Shown piece after piece: positions 46,628-58,009 of a stretch of 64,000 nucleotides of DNA. Below the pieces are notes generated by a model. The model was not told where the DNA came from, made no database searches, and worked only from the letters and a program-made list of their open reading frames with translations. Positions within the stretch are counted from its first letter, which is position 1; each line of letters begins with the position of its first letter. The position numbers and the translations under genes are program-made. Source of the DNA: Lonicera japonica (Eukaryota; Streptophyta; Magnoliopsida; Dipsacales; Caprifoliaceae); the NCBI GenBank assembly GCA_021464415.1, contig CM038467.1, positions 68,333,393-68,397,392 on the forward strand, written 5' to 3'.

Positions 46628-49600
46628 TGTGACTCTCAGAATCCTGTTCTGAGATTTTCACCTTCAGGATCTGGTTAATCAAGGATGCCGTGTATGACGA
46701 CAGGTTTAAACTATAAAAATCATAATTTTTAATTAAAAAAATTTCTCAAATAAAATGTGATCTTGTTTAAAAGCTCATTTTACAAAATCACGGCATATAG
46801 AGTTTATTTAAATAACAAGCCGGCCTGTAAGGAACAATGCCAAATACTTACAAGTACCAACATAATCAAACTACACTTCAAACCTAACTCCACATATCTG
46901 AAATTCCTTTATAGAAACTTTTCGAAAATATATGTTTATAATAAATACATTTTAAATGTCAAATCCAGAATTTATACACGGTACAGCAAAGTCCAACACC
47001 AAATGGTTAATAAAACATAGTCCTATTCTTATTGGACTAGACATGGTCTTATGGACATCAGAGGCTTCTATACACGTACATCATACGCCTCCCGAGATTC
47101 TATACCTGTAAAACTGTTATAAACGGAATGAGCCAAATTCGGGCTCAGTGGGAACTATATAGGTTTTGTATAGAAAATAATTTACTTTAATGTAATAGTT
47201 TGAAAACGTGCAATGCAATGCAATGCAAACTCGAGAGCATGCAACCCCACTAGGATTCATATCCTAGCCGCAAGAAGCCATCTACCCGATTACCTGATCT
47301 CTCCTATAACCGTTCCATAAGATTAATCTCTGGAAATTCCACAACCTAAGGAGATCGATTGTCTACAGTCACCTCATATCAAATAATAGCTTCATACGGT
47401 TCGACATACTATGGATTATCCACTCACAAGTGCAACCACATGCTCTACTATGCTATCCGGCCCTTATTCCGTAAGACGTAACTATTAGCCAAGTATTTAT
47501 TAGTTTCTCTTTAATTATAATTCATTATGGAGCCTATACTTGGCCAACTAATAGGCTTCGCCCCAAGATCTTTCGTCTAAACCGTTATATTACGGTGTAC
47601 TCTCATTAGGCTATCTCGTTAACTGTGATTTTTCCTTCAATTATGAGTATATTATATGCATTATGATCTAGTTCGCTATTTCGTAATCAGTATGCGTCTG
47701 CATACCCATACACCATTTTTAAGGTTCAATAATTATTATCTCTTTCCACTTTATATATTAATACATTATGAAAGGCTCGATAGTTCTTTAGGCGTACCAT
47801 GTTCTGTCTAGATGTGTCCGCATAAGTTTTTATATCATTTACATCATAACCAAGGCAACATATACAAATCAATACGAGACATGATACGATACAATAATAA
47901 TAACATCATAATCACAATATCACAACAACTCTCGTATCACGTCTCCAGTATAATATCTCAGTTTCACCCCGCGGTCAATCCAGGCCAAGAACAATAAATC
48001 CAACAAGTCCCTAATAGTTTCAAAACTCTTATCCATGTCTCTTCTGAGTGGAGAGTGGTTTAGGGACTTAGTTTCCCAAGTAGGTCATTCGGAGATAACC
48101 CACGCGACGGTCACTTTTTCGGGGACAACACTCTGAATAGTTAACGAGGAGAACACCTCATACAAACCACATTGACACCCTAAAAAGAACTACACCAGGA
48201 GATAACATAGCAGGGTAATGACCATTAGTAGCCCACTACTTCCCGGGAACTCACCAAATGGGTAAGTAGTGGCACACGAGACCTGCTCCGCTTGCCGGAG
48301 AAACTCATCTAACCAAGGACACATAGTTCAGTTGGAAGGCAAGATATATAGAGTGGGCTCTCCTTTGTGGACAACCACAACCACTGGTGGAGTCACTGAC
48401 TTTATTTTTTCGTGCACGGTTTAGGAAATTTCACCCAGGGGCGGCAAATAGGCGGCCCGTCTTCGAGTCACGGGGAGCTACCCGGTGCTCGGTCCATCAT
48501 ATTCAGTCCATACGTGTGATTGCAACAACAAGAATATATCGATTCCTCATTCAACAATATATATAATCATCAAATCATCCATCACACGTATGGCTAACAA
48601 CATGCATATATAATCACACAATCGTCATCATGATAATCATCGTTCATTCATCATTAACACAAGCGTCGTCACCACGCTTATAATCCGTATGCCCATCGTC
48701 TAGTCATTTTCACTTAATATGGCAATTCTCACAATTATGTATGCAATATCGTACCATTGCCCCTTATTCGGCCGATTGATTCGTTATCAATGTATAACAT
48801 CTCATTATGTGTCATATGTATCAAACTACGACCATAAGCATTCTATGTTAATTCTCTAGCTAGCAATTAAGCCAAATATCGATTAGTGTGCCCCTCGTTC
48901 AACTGGCATATTAATACAACTCACTTAGATGTTCATGTTCATAACTAAGGCAATCCATGCCCTAATAAATGTGCTACATGTTCTTAAAGAGTATCGAGGT
49001 TATATTCTTATTACTAGTGCCTAGCATGCTCCACACAAGTCACTAAACCCGTATGTTATGGTGTATTGCCCTGCTGTAATAGGTTCTCAATACGCATACA
49101 AAAAATAATGCCCTACGATCGCATCTAATGGTATATATGTGTATCTATATCATCAATAACCCATAATTATCCATTTAATACGTACAAATCCAAAAACCCC
49201 CAATTCTTAGGTCATGCAGGTAATTACGAAGTGCGTTTCACATGAATCTCTAGGTACGCATACTAATCGTGAAACTAGATGATCAATCTGCTATAGAAGT
49301 GAAAATCTATCAATATCCATTACCAATCTAAGATTGATCTAGCTCGAACCCCAATAGATGCAAACAACCCATGGTTTTGACGAAAATCCTTAATTTAAGT
49401 TCAAATCATTAAAACAAGAAGTAAAAGTTTGTAAAAGAGGTTTTATATTAGTGTTCCCACCTTAGAGTAGCTATATCGAGGAGTTAAGAAAGCGTAGAAG
49501 TCATCTCGCCAAAACCTTAGCTCGCCTCCAAACTCCACGCGTGAAGACAAAGGTGGAAGACGATGAATAGTGAAGAAGGAAGTGATTTGAGCCTCAAATC

Positions 49601-50262
49601 TTGTAGGAGGATAAAGAAACCTCAAGAATTTCCCACACACTCTCTAGAGTGTGGTGTATTTGTGTGGCTCAAAAATGAAGAGTGGTGGGTGTTAAATGGG
49701 TGAAAAACGGATTTAAAACGCATAAAAACTCGCCAAGTCTGAACCATGATCGATCATGGGTTCCCCATGATCGATCATGAACCCTTTTAGAACTCCTATG
49801 GAGGACCATGATCGATCATGGAAGTCGATCATGGACTTCTATGATCGATCATGGAAGTCACTGCACCAATAAATGAATTTCTGAGTCCGAAACGGACCTC
49901 GAAATAATTGAATCTCGACTCAGCCCAAACACGAAAGTTGTAAAGAGAAAAGAAATGAAAATGTGGCCGTAGATAGGGAGTCGTTTGGACATTGGATGAA
50001 GAATTTATGGCCTCTTAAAGTTGGCCATAAATCGACGAATTGCGAAAAGTTGAAATACGCGATTTACGCCTCGATTTCAAACCGAACCACTCGAATAACA
50101 TAACGATTGCTCCCTCAAACTAAATATACCTAACATGACATGTTAAAAATATCAGGTCGAGTATGAAGGGTTCGGAATCCATTGCTCGCGCTCTAACAGA
50201 GATTAAGCCATATCCGGGCTTAAGAGAAACTTAACACGGAAAATGGAACATGGGGTATTACA
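46628..50262 (-). mobile_element. LTR-8: 3.6-kb solo long LTR nested in the hAT element
   Basis: On the minus strand it starts TGTAATACCCCATGTTCCAT (50262) and ends GATTCTGAGAGTCACA (46628). It closely matches the start of LTR-2. Flanks CTTTT and CTTTC agree in four of five bases. It carries four copies of the ATGATCGATCAT palindrome and, like LTR-2, a GGTGGGAACAC block (reverse at about 49452-49462). No genes. Confidence 0.75.
49744..49857 (-). repeat. Palindrome cluster in LTR-8 (CCATGATCGATCATGG type)
   Basis: Perfect or near-perfect copies of CCATGATCGATCATGG at 49744-49759, 49765-49780, 49816-49831 and about 49842-49857, with a partial copy near 49834. The cluster sits at the place in the LTR plan where LTR-4, LTR-5 and LTR-6 have GGACCGGT palindromes, next to a CGAGTTTTTATGCGTTTTAA block. 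Confidence 0.9.
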
Positions 50263-51081
50263 CTTTCCTTAGGTCCTGCGGCTCCTGCCTATTTTATGAC
50301 TCCCCAAAAAATTCTCAAATAGTAAGTTTTGAGCAATTGAGAAACACTAAATAATCATGGTAAGATATAGGATTAAATAGAAATAATGAAATGAATATTT
50401 TATACACAAGGAGAACTAGAGAAGGAGAACAACCAAAGATATTAAAAAAAATTACTCCTTTTGCCATAGTGGTAGCGAAAACTAGAGATATTATTGATAT
50501 CCTTTATTATATATATGCTAAAAATGTAAGGTTGCATGCTAACTCCAAATCAGCCATCAAATCAGAACATCAAAATCGAAAAATTCAAATCGCAAAAATT
50601 AAAAGAAAAAAGAGAGAGAAGAGAGGGAAAATACTAATGATTGGTGAAGCGAAAGCGGGATCGATAGGATCGAAGCGATCGGTGGAAGGAACGAGAGCGG
50701 GATCGGTGGGAGGAGTGAGAGCGAGATCGGTTGGTGAAGCCATGGTCATGGAGAGAGAGATATGCGTTTTGTGAGGGTCTGAGGGAGACAGTGAGGGAGA
50801 GAGAGGGAAAGGAGAGCGGCGTGACTTTGTGTGTGTGAAGGACTGAGGGTCTCAACTTTAGGGTTAAACTTTAGTATTAATATTATATATTTTAAAACCG
50901 GTCCGGTCTGATCGAGGAATTAAAATGTAAGATCGAAGACCGGACCGAACCATTTCTATCCTTCAAAATTTAAACCGAACCGGGCCGAATTCAAATGGTC
51001 CGGGCCAAATCGGTCTATTTTCTGGTCCGGTTTATTAGGTTTGGTGGTCCGGTTTGGTTTTTGAGCACCCCTAGTCTCGAT

Positions 51082-51531
51082 TGCAAAAAAATTTTTTGAT
51101 AAATTTCCCGATCTCTTTCTTATTATATGGTATTTATTTTGCATATCTATTTTGTTAATTATTTTGTGACCAATTTATATTCGCTAAAATCAAATTACAA
51201 CAAATATTGTGCAGCAATGGCGGGGGTTTGGGAAAGAATATCGAAGGGGATAATGGGGGCGGTGACGCGGCGGCTATGAGAGAGAAATGGAGGTGGTTGT
51301 GCAGCAATGGCGGTGTTGGCTGAAAGTGGTGTTAACGGTGTGAGGTATTAGAGAGAGGAGGTGGTAATGGAGGAGCAAGGTAGTGGTGGTGGTGATGTTG
51401 TGACGTTGGAAATGGAGTTAGCGTTGCTGGCTGGAAGGAGATGGGCAGTGAGGGGTGATAAATTGGGGAAGGAAGGTGAACGGACCCATGGATATATGAC
51501 TTGAATATTCACATGAAGCCAAGAAGAAGTT
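51082..51531. other. Intergenic DNA with a short direct repeat
   Basis: GTGCAGCAATGGCGG occurs at about 51212 and 51299 in a GC-richer patch. No gene supported. Confidence 0.4.
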
Positions 51532-51532
51532 A

Positions 51533-53625
51533 GGGTGTGTTTGATTGGCAACATTTTCCATGGAAAATGAGCATTTTCTACTTGATTTGACAACTTAAGG
51601 TGTTTGATTGGCTTTTTTTTTAGGCAATTCAATTCCCACTTTTGGCTCACACATGTGCATTTTCAAGGCAATTAAGGAAAATATTTTCTTTGGGGGGAGG
51701 TGGTTTTTTGTTTTGGAAAATTAGTCCATCCAGTATTTTTTGAACTTACTCAAGGACAAGAAGTTTTGAGCATTGTTTAAGATCATCTTTTGTTAGGACG
51801 ATTTTACCTAAAGACATTTTATTTTTTGATATTTTTAATTATAATTATATTATTATTTTCATGTACTTTGATTTACCCTTCTTATATATTATTTAATATT
51901 TCATATTTTCATTAAATTTAAGAAGAAAGTAAAAGTAATAATGCTAATGCATTAATTGAAATGCTACAACTAATTAATATTTCTTAAATTATATAAAATT
52001 CAAATTATCCCCCATCCCCATCCCCATAAAAATAAGAAATTATTCATTGATCCCCCATTAAACCCGTTCCTTTATATATAAATGTTCTAATCAAGAAAAG
52101 ATGGAGCAACATCCAACTAAGCTACAATATCCATCCTCCTTGTATGACTATTGCCTATGCGTTTCTTAATTATCAATCCTTTTCAACTTCCTGCAATCGG
52201 TCGGCATCTCTCATCTCGATTCCAATTAATCGACGGAACACAAATATAAAGTAATTGCGTATTTTGTGTGGGTTTTAGGGCAATTTTTAGGTTTTGGAGA
52301 GTTGGACATTGGAGGAGGATTTGAGGGGTTTGTGGGTAATGAATTTTAGAAGCTAAAGAGATGAATTTTATGACATTAAGGTAAAAAAGATGAATGTTTT
52401 TCCCTTTTCCTTGTTTTGATTTAATTTTCTAAGAAAATTTATAATTTTAATTTTTCATCTGTGTATCTTTTCATTTATATTTTATAATTTTCCCTTAGGG
52501 AAAAATGCCTGTTTGATTTATAACATCTATTGATTTTGTAATGTCTATTTGTTTGATATAATGCATGCTTTGTTGTAAAAATGTCTGCTATGCCTGTTCT
52601 TTATTGTATAAAATGTCTGTTATAATGTCATATGCTGTTCTTTGTTGTATAAAATGTCTGCGATGCTATTCTTCGTTTATTTTTGCCATGTATTTAATTT
52701 TGAATTTTTGATGGATTAACTTGCTGTTGTTTGAATATTTTTGAATGGGTTGACTTATCATGCATTTAATGTTTGTCTATCATAGATAATTTGAATTTTA
52801 GTTTCCGTTTTTTAATTTTGAATTTATTATAGCAATTTCTTCATGTATTTAATTTTGAATTTTTGATGGATTAACTTGTTCTTGTTTGTATTTTTGAATG
52901 GGTTGACTTATTTGCATTAAATGTTTGTCTTTATAGATAATTTGAATTTTAGTTTCCGTTTTTTAAGTGTTTGATTTTATTATAGCTATGCAAATTGGAT
53001 TAACTTGTTATTGTTTGAATATTTTTGAATGGGTTGACACATATGCTTTAATGTTTGTTGTAATTATAGATAATTTGAATTTTAGTTTCCGTTTTTTAAT
53101 GTTTGAATTTGTTATAGCAAGGGCATAAATGGTATTCATCCTATATTTTTATCTAATTTATTTTGTTATATAATTTAAAAAAGTTTTGTCCTAAAATCAA
53201 AATGTCCTTTGATAAAAGTTTTGGCCTTCACAATTGGCCAAAAATTGCGTCCTTGAAATAGAGAAAGGAACTTTGGCCTTATAACTAAAAGCCCCTTTTT
53301 GTTTTCCATGTTTGGGCAAGTTTACAGACAAGTTTTTACCATTTTCTACATTAAAAATGCCATAACTTAAAATATAAAATTCAAAATAATATAAAAATTT
53401 AATATTTAAAATATACTAATCAAGATCAATTAAACAATATCCATCATGACTATATAATTATGTAAAAAAAATACCAATAATTTTTTCTACATTAAAAATG
53501 CCATAATACAATCAATATTTTCCGTAAAAATTTAGGCAATCAAACACACTCAACATTTTCCATGCAACTAATTCTAGGTTAACAACTTATTTTCTTTCCA
53601 TGAACCACGCTAATCAAACGCACCC
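51533..53625. mobile_element. TIR element of about 2.1 kb with internal tandem repeats
   Basis: The ends GGGTGTGTTTGATTGGC and (reverse complement) GGGTGCGTTTGATTAGC are inverted. A second inner pair is present: GGTGTTTGATTGGC near 51599 and the inverse of GTGTGTTTGATTGCC near 53535. CATTTTCCATG(G/C) blocks lie on both sides. No target duplication could be read, and no transposase is encoded. It is probably a non-autonomous DNA transposon of unknown superfamily. Confidence 0.6.
52690..53120. repeat. Tandem array inside the TIR element, about 130-154-bp units
   Basis: Three units with GATGGATTAACTTG(T), TATTTTTGAATGGGTTGAC, AATGTTTGTC and ATAATTTGAATTTTAGTTTC blocks start near 52710, 52865 and 52995. 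Before them (52535-52670) is a separate short repeat of TGTATAAAATGTCTG. Confidence 0.8.
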
Positions 53626-54607
53626 TGTGACAACTAAATATTCTAACTAGGAGAGTTGGTAACAATTCAGTAGAACAGAACTGGACTAACTCCAGTAGAT
53701 GGAGTGACTAAAATAAAAAATAAAAAGGAAAATATAGTATTAATTTTGTTGAAAATTTTGTACAATAACAAAAATATAAAATAGGTGTAATTAACCCTAT
53801 TTTTTAAATTTTGTATATGCATGTTATTGAATCAAATTTTGCTGTATCACGAAACAACATTAATTACTTTCTTTCCTCTCTTTCCTTTTTATATTACGAC
53901 AATGAAAGTCAAACTCTTTATTCATATTTAAGCATCATTCATATTTTTGTAAGTTTGATACATCGATTATTTTTTAAAAAATTATTTTGAGATATTTAAA
54001 AAAGAAAGTGTACATATCAAAAAAGAAAAAAAAAAGTGTCAGAGTCAATTTGACAGGGAGAGATACTATATAAAGTGGTTCCCTTTTATAGAAAGTAAAG
54101 TTGAAAAAGAACTCTTGTGGTGTAGGTTTGGATCAAATGAAAAGAAAATTTTGTATATAATCTAAGTTTGGACCACAAAGGTACTTTTACAAAACCACAT
54201 TGAAAATAAAAGATTGAAGAAAAATACTGTACTGGTAGAAAGGTAACCAACAAAGAAATGAGATTGAAGTATATATTTGTAATGAAATGAAATGAATTGA
54301 AATTATACACAACACACTTGTAGTATAACATTAATAATTATTAACTACTACTAGTATACATATTATTTGCTCGATGAATTAGAAGCAATTAAATCAACTC
54401 TCTCAAAAAGAAAAAGAAAACAAACATCATCAAAATCACAAATTAAATATGGAATTTCACCGAATCCATATACTACTGCATGCATCTAGCCGCTGGTTCT
54501 TCTCCACTCCTTTGAAAAAAGGATCATCAAAGTTTTCTCTCTTCCTCTTCTTGGCTAATCAACATAATATATAGTATAACAATATAATTGGATTGGATTG
54601 GATTGGA
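53626..54607. other. Intergenic DNA downstream of the LRX gene
   Basis: It should include the LRX 3' UTR at its right end (minus-strand gene). No clear poly(A) signal was chosen. A TTGGATTGGATTGGATTGGA run lies at 54587-54606, just after the stop codon. Confidence 0.4.
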
Positions 54608-56971
54608 TCAATAGTAGGGAATAGGGGGAGGTGGAGGAGAGGCATATGATACCCCTACAACTGGCGGAAGCGGTGTGTTTTCAAATGCTGGCGGTGGTGG
54701 GGGTGGTGATGAATAGTAGTACTTGGCGGGAGGTGGTGGTGGTGGTGGGGGAGATTGAGAATGTGAGGAGGGTGGTGGGTAATGCCAATGCTGTTTAGGT
54801 GGTGGTGGCGGCGACGATGGTGGTGGACTTGGGGAATGATATGTAGGAGGTGGAGATGTTGGTTGCCAATGATGATGACTTGGTGGTGGCAATTGTGGGG
54901 CAACAAATGGCGGCGGTGCATTGTGATGATTTGGATGTGTGGGTGGTGGTGGTTCACAACCGGATGCTGGTGGGGGTGGGGGCGGAGGAGGAACCTCACA
55001 CCCAGATGGTGGTGGGAGTAGTGGAGGGAGGGGATGGACAGGCGCATGTGGTGGAGGTGGTTGTTTTTGTGGTGGAGGCGTTTTGTGCTGATAAGTAGGT
55101 GGTGAATTCTCACCAGGTGGAGGCATCTCATGCTGTGGTGGCGGTGGTGTTTTATGCTGATAAGTAGGCGGTGATTTCTCAGCAGGTGGTGGTGGTGTTT
55201 TTTGCTGATGAGTAGGTGGTGTAGTTGCAACAGGTGGGGGAGGTGAGTGGTGGTGTGTGCTTGGTGACACTTTTTCCTTTGGTGGTGGCGGCGGTGGTGA
55301 TGATTGGTGGCTTACAGGTGTCGGTGGCGGAGAGATATGTGGGCTGTAGGTAGGGGGTGCACTCGGCGCAGGCGAGTGGTGGTACTTAACTGGCGGTGGA
55401 GGTGAGGTATGGGTGGTTGGCGATTCTCTTTTAGTTGGCGGTGGTGGTGATGAAGGGTGGTTCACTTGTGGTGGGGGTGCAAAATGTGGATTTGAGTTGG
55501 GTGGTGAGATCCAAACTGGTGGTGGCAATGGCGATGGAGATGGCACATTATTGTGGGAGTTTTGTGGTGGAGGTGTGGGTTCAGATGATGGTGGTGGTGG
55601 TGGTGGGTGAGATCTAGTAGATGGTGAAGACTTAGAACTCGGAGGTGGCGGCGGATTGATTATCTTACTCCTTGGTGAGTGAGCCGCCTTAGGAGATGGC
55701 GGTCTGGAAACCGGAGTCCTCCTCCTATTCTTTGGTTTATTCAACGATCTAGGCGGTGATGACCTTGGCGCCGGTGACGGTGTTGGCACTGGCGAAGATC
55801 CACCACCAGTACTACCGCCGCATTTCAGCTTGCTACAATCAACTGGACGCGCTGATTCAGAACTACATTCTCCTGACGAGCGTTGATCTATTTTCCCCGG
55901 AATACAATTCTTTCTTCCCCCAAACACAACATTTCCTCTGACCGCAGCAGCAGCGCAAACCGGCGCCTCCCCGGTGAAATAGTTGAAAGAGTAGGTAAAG
56001 TTCTCAAGTCTCGGCAGCTGGCAAATGGTTGCCGGAATAACACCGGTGAAGCGGTTATGCGCCACATCAAGCTGCTCCAAACTGCTCATGCTGCCAATAG
56101 AAGAAGGCAGTGACCCTTGAAGTTTGTTAAAGCTGACATCAAACACCGTCAGTTTCTTAAGTAACCCGATCTGACTAGGCAAACACCCGGTCAGATTATC
56201 ATTCATCAAAATGATCTCGTTGAGAGTGTTCCCCATTTTACCTATACTCGCTGGAATACACCCTCCAAGATCATTGTTTGCGAAAACCAACACAGAAACC
56301 GGTGAGTTACCCAGATTCTCAGGTATACCAAACTTAAATCTGTTGTCATTCAAGAAAATGGCATCCAGTTTTTTATCAAACAGTTTTGAAGGAACCGTGC
56401 CTTCAAATTCATTAAATCTGAGATCTAAAAATTTCAAGGATGGAAGAGAAATGACTACATTGGGAAAGGGCCCAACGAACCGGTTGTTACTGATATCGAG
56501 CTCATAGAGGAATGTCAAATTTTTGAATGTATTTGGAACTTCACCGCAGAAGCGGTTGGAGTTGATATGGAAAAGTGCGAGGTCGGTGAGAAGGCCGAGT
56601 TCATCTGGGAGGTACCCGGCGATGTCTGCGTGGTTAAGGTCTATGCCGGAAACGACTCTCACGGAGGGGTTGCTGAGAGACCGAGAGCAGAATACTCCTG
56701 TGTAGGAGCAGACATTTGGCCCGGTCCAGGTAGCGGTGAAGTTCAAGGGGTCGGAGAGGATGGCAGTTTTCCAGGCTTGGAGCGCAATGTAGGCTTGTCG
56801 CAGCCTCGGGTTTTCGAACTGGAGCTTGTTCGATAGATCGTTGTTGTTGTCTTCGTCCTCATCAGCCCCTAAGGAGATCTGAACAGCGGCGGAGAGGAGA
56901 ATGAGAGTGAGGAAAAATAAGGGAAGATGAGGAGGACGCATTGTTAGAGAAATGTGCAGAGGATCTGACAA
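54608..56971 (-). CDS. Leucine-rich repeat extensin-like (LRX) cell-wall protein
   Basis: Single-exon frame of 787 codons. LRX proteins are secreted and bind cell-wall polymers and RALF-type peptides through the LRR domain, while the extensin tail anchors them in the wall. Residues 11-35 form a signal peptide (hydrophobic LPLFFLTLILLSA). The ATG at codon 11 (56941) is an equally good or better start than the first one. The N-terminal cap contains FENPRLRQAYIALQAWK and a cysteine pair (NVCSYTGVFC). About ten LRRs of xLxxLxxLDLSxNxFxGxxP type span residues 110-350. A Cys-rich hinge (CSKLKCGG, about 380) leads to a 400-residue Ser/Pro-rich extensin tail with SPPPP-type motifs, His-rich TYQHKTPPPP repeats and Tyr motifs (YYYSSPPPP) suited to cross-linking, ending PPIPYY. 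Length fits vegetative or pollen LRX proteins; which subgroup is not clear. Confidence 0.95.
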   Translation of the reverse strand: MSDPLHISLTMRPPHLPLFFLTLILLSAAVQISLGADEDEDNNNDLSNKLQFENPRLRQAYIALQAWKTAILSDPLNFTATWTGPNVCSYTGVFCSRSLSNPSVRVVSGIDLNHADIAGYLPDELGLLTDLALFHINSNRFCGEVPNTFKNLTFLYELDISNNRFVGPFPNVVISLPSLKFLDLRFNEFEGTVPSKLFDKKLDAIFLNDNRFKFGIPENLGNSPVSVLVFANNDLGGCIPASIGKMGNTLNEIILMNDNLTGCLPSQIGLLKKLTVFDVSFNKLQGSLPSSIGSMSSLEQLDVAHNRFTGVIPATICQLPRLENFTYSFNYFTGEAPVCAAAAVRGNVVFGGRKNCIPGKIDQRSSGECSSESARPVDCSKLKCGGSTGGGSSPVPTPSPAPRSSPPRSLNKPKNRRRTPVSRPPSPKAAHSPRSKIINPPPPPSSKSSPSTRSHPPPPPPSSEPTPPPQNSHNNVPSPSPLPPPVWISPPNSNPHFAPPPQVNHPSSPPPPTKRESPTTHTSPPPPVKYHHSPAPSAPPTYSPHISPPPTPVSHQSSPPPPPPKEKVSPSTHHHSPPPPVATTPPTHQQKTPPPPAEKSPPTYQHKTPPPPQHEMPPPGENSPPTYQHKTPPPQKQPPPPHAPVHPLPPLLPPPSGCEVPPPPPPPPASGCEPPPPTHPNHHNAPPPFVAPQLPPPSHHHWQPTSPPPTYHSPSPPPSSPPPPPKQHWHYPPPSSHSQSPPPPPPPPAKYYYSSPPPPPPAFENTPLPPVVGVSYASPPPPPIPYY

Positions 56972-57016
56972 AAATCACACATTCAAATGCAAAGTGAGTG
57001 GAAAAAGAAAGAAGTA

Positions 57017-57024
57017 AATATATA
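57017..57024 (-). promoter_or_regulatory. Candidate TATA box of the LRX gene
   Basis: Minus strand TGTATATATTTAC lies about 46-53 bases before the first ATG and 76-83 before the second. With a start about 30 bases downstream, the 5' UTR would be about 20 or about 50 bases; the longer suits the ATG at 56941. Confidence 0.4.
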
Positions 57025-57029
57025 CAGCT

Positions 57030-57563
57030 ACAAAGCCTCCAATGCACTATGGCAGTGGTAGTAATAATAATAATAATGATAATAATAGTGTTTTGTGTCT
57101 GCCCTTCAGAGTACGAATAAATGGCCACTACACAAATACAACTGGCTCTACCTCCATCCCTCACATCAATGCTTTGTTTTTATAAGCCTTTTTTTCCTGT
57201 GCTATTGCCTTTTCTTTTGCCCTGTCTCTTATTCTTTTTTTCAAATTTTATTTCCCGGATATTATTTGACTTGGGTACAGCTTGTTCGACGTCATGTGTT
57301 CATGCTTTACTTTCATATTTTTCAACCATTCACTCATTTTTATTACAGTTGATGTCGACTGAAAATATACTCTCTTACTTTAACGTTGTGTTATATTAAT
57401 ACTCTATCTCACTAGGATAATATTGGGTCGACTTGGAACTCTCAAGGTCAAACTCCGGCGTTGTCAAAATAATGTTTGACCAGCGGCAGCCACGAACCGC
57501 GAGCGGAGATTAGTCGAGGTGCGTGAAAGCTGGCTCGGACATCCCGTGAGGAACCAAAAAAAA
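57030..57563. other. Upstream region of LRX; partial repeat near its far end
   Basis: Contains a TAATAATAATAATAATGATAA run near 57060. At 57497-57546 the block GAACCGCGAGCGGAGATTAG then TCGAGGTGCG resembles the tail of a sequence that recurs in many plant genomes, perhaps a SINE end. Confidence 0.4.
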
Positions 57564-57565
57564 TA

Positions 57566-57812
57566 CTCTATCCGTTTTAAATTGTTACTCCTTTTTTTGA
57601 ATGTCTTAAAATAAATGTCCACTTTTCATAAAAAAATAAACATATTATTTATTTTGCCTTTTGTACTTTCACTTTTTAAGTTAAAGTTTTAAATAAAGAA
57701 AATTATAAAAAGGAAAAGTCAATATAAATTAAGTGAAAAATTATAATGATGATGTTGGATCCTTAATAAGTTAGATTTCCTAAAAGGGACCAGCAATTTG
57801 GGACGGAGGGAG
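57566..57812. mobile_element. Stowaway-like MITE, TSD TA
   Basis: 247 bp between TA dinucleotides (57564-57565 and 57813-57814). The left end is CTCTATCCGTTTTAAATTG and the right end, inverted, is CTCCCTCCGTCCCAAATTG. CTCCCTCCGTCCC with a TA duplication is the hallmark of Stowaway (Tc1/mariner-derived) MITEs. Confidence 0.88.
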
Positions 57813-58009
57813 TAGCTGATAATATTATAAAATTAATTATGTTATTATTAAAGTAATATATTATTTCTTAATGTAGTATTACATTTTAAAAAAGAGATTT
57901 TTGTTTTGATAATATGAAATATTTTCATATTTGGTAAAGTAAGTTTTTGCTTTTGATGAAATTAGATTTTTGCAGATGCGATATGTGTAGATCCAAGTAT
58001 AAGTGATTT

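Larger units (their letters stand above)
46230..51073. mobile_element. Non-autonomous hAT element, TSD GTCTCGAT, split by LTR-8
   Basis: Terminal inverted repeats TAGGGGTGTGCAC... and ...GAGCACCCCTA, with an exact 8-bp duplication GTCTCGAT at 46222-46229 and 51074-51081. Both subterminal regions are dense in (G)GACCGAACCGG-type motifs, the usual transposase-binding layout of plant hAT elements. Without LTR-8 it is about 1.2 kb. The 127-codon frame at 50391-50774 is lysine/arginine/glycine-rich with short repeats and shows no hAT dimerisation domain or BED finger, so mobilisation must have been in trans. Confidence 0.9.

Noticed and set aside
50391..50774. 127-codon frame inside the hAT element as a transposase
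   Set aside because: Basic low-complexity sequence with short repeats; no hAT motifs.
54655..55617. His-rich, Trp-rich and Gly/Val-rich frames overlapping the LRX gene
   Set aside because: They are other-frame readings of the Pro-codon-rich extensin region.
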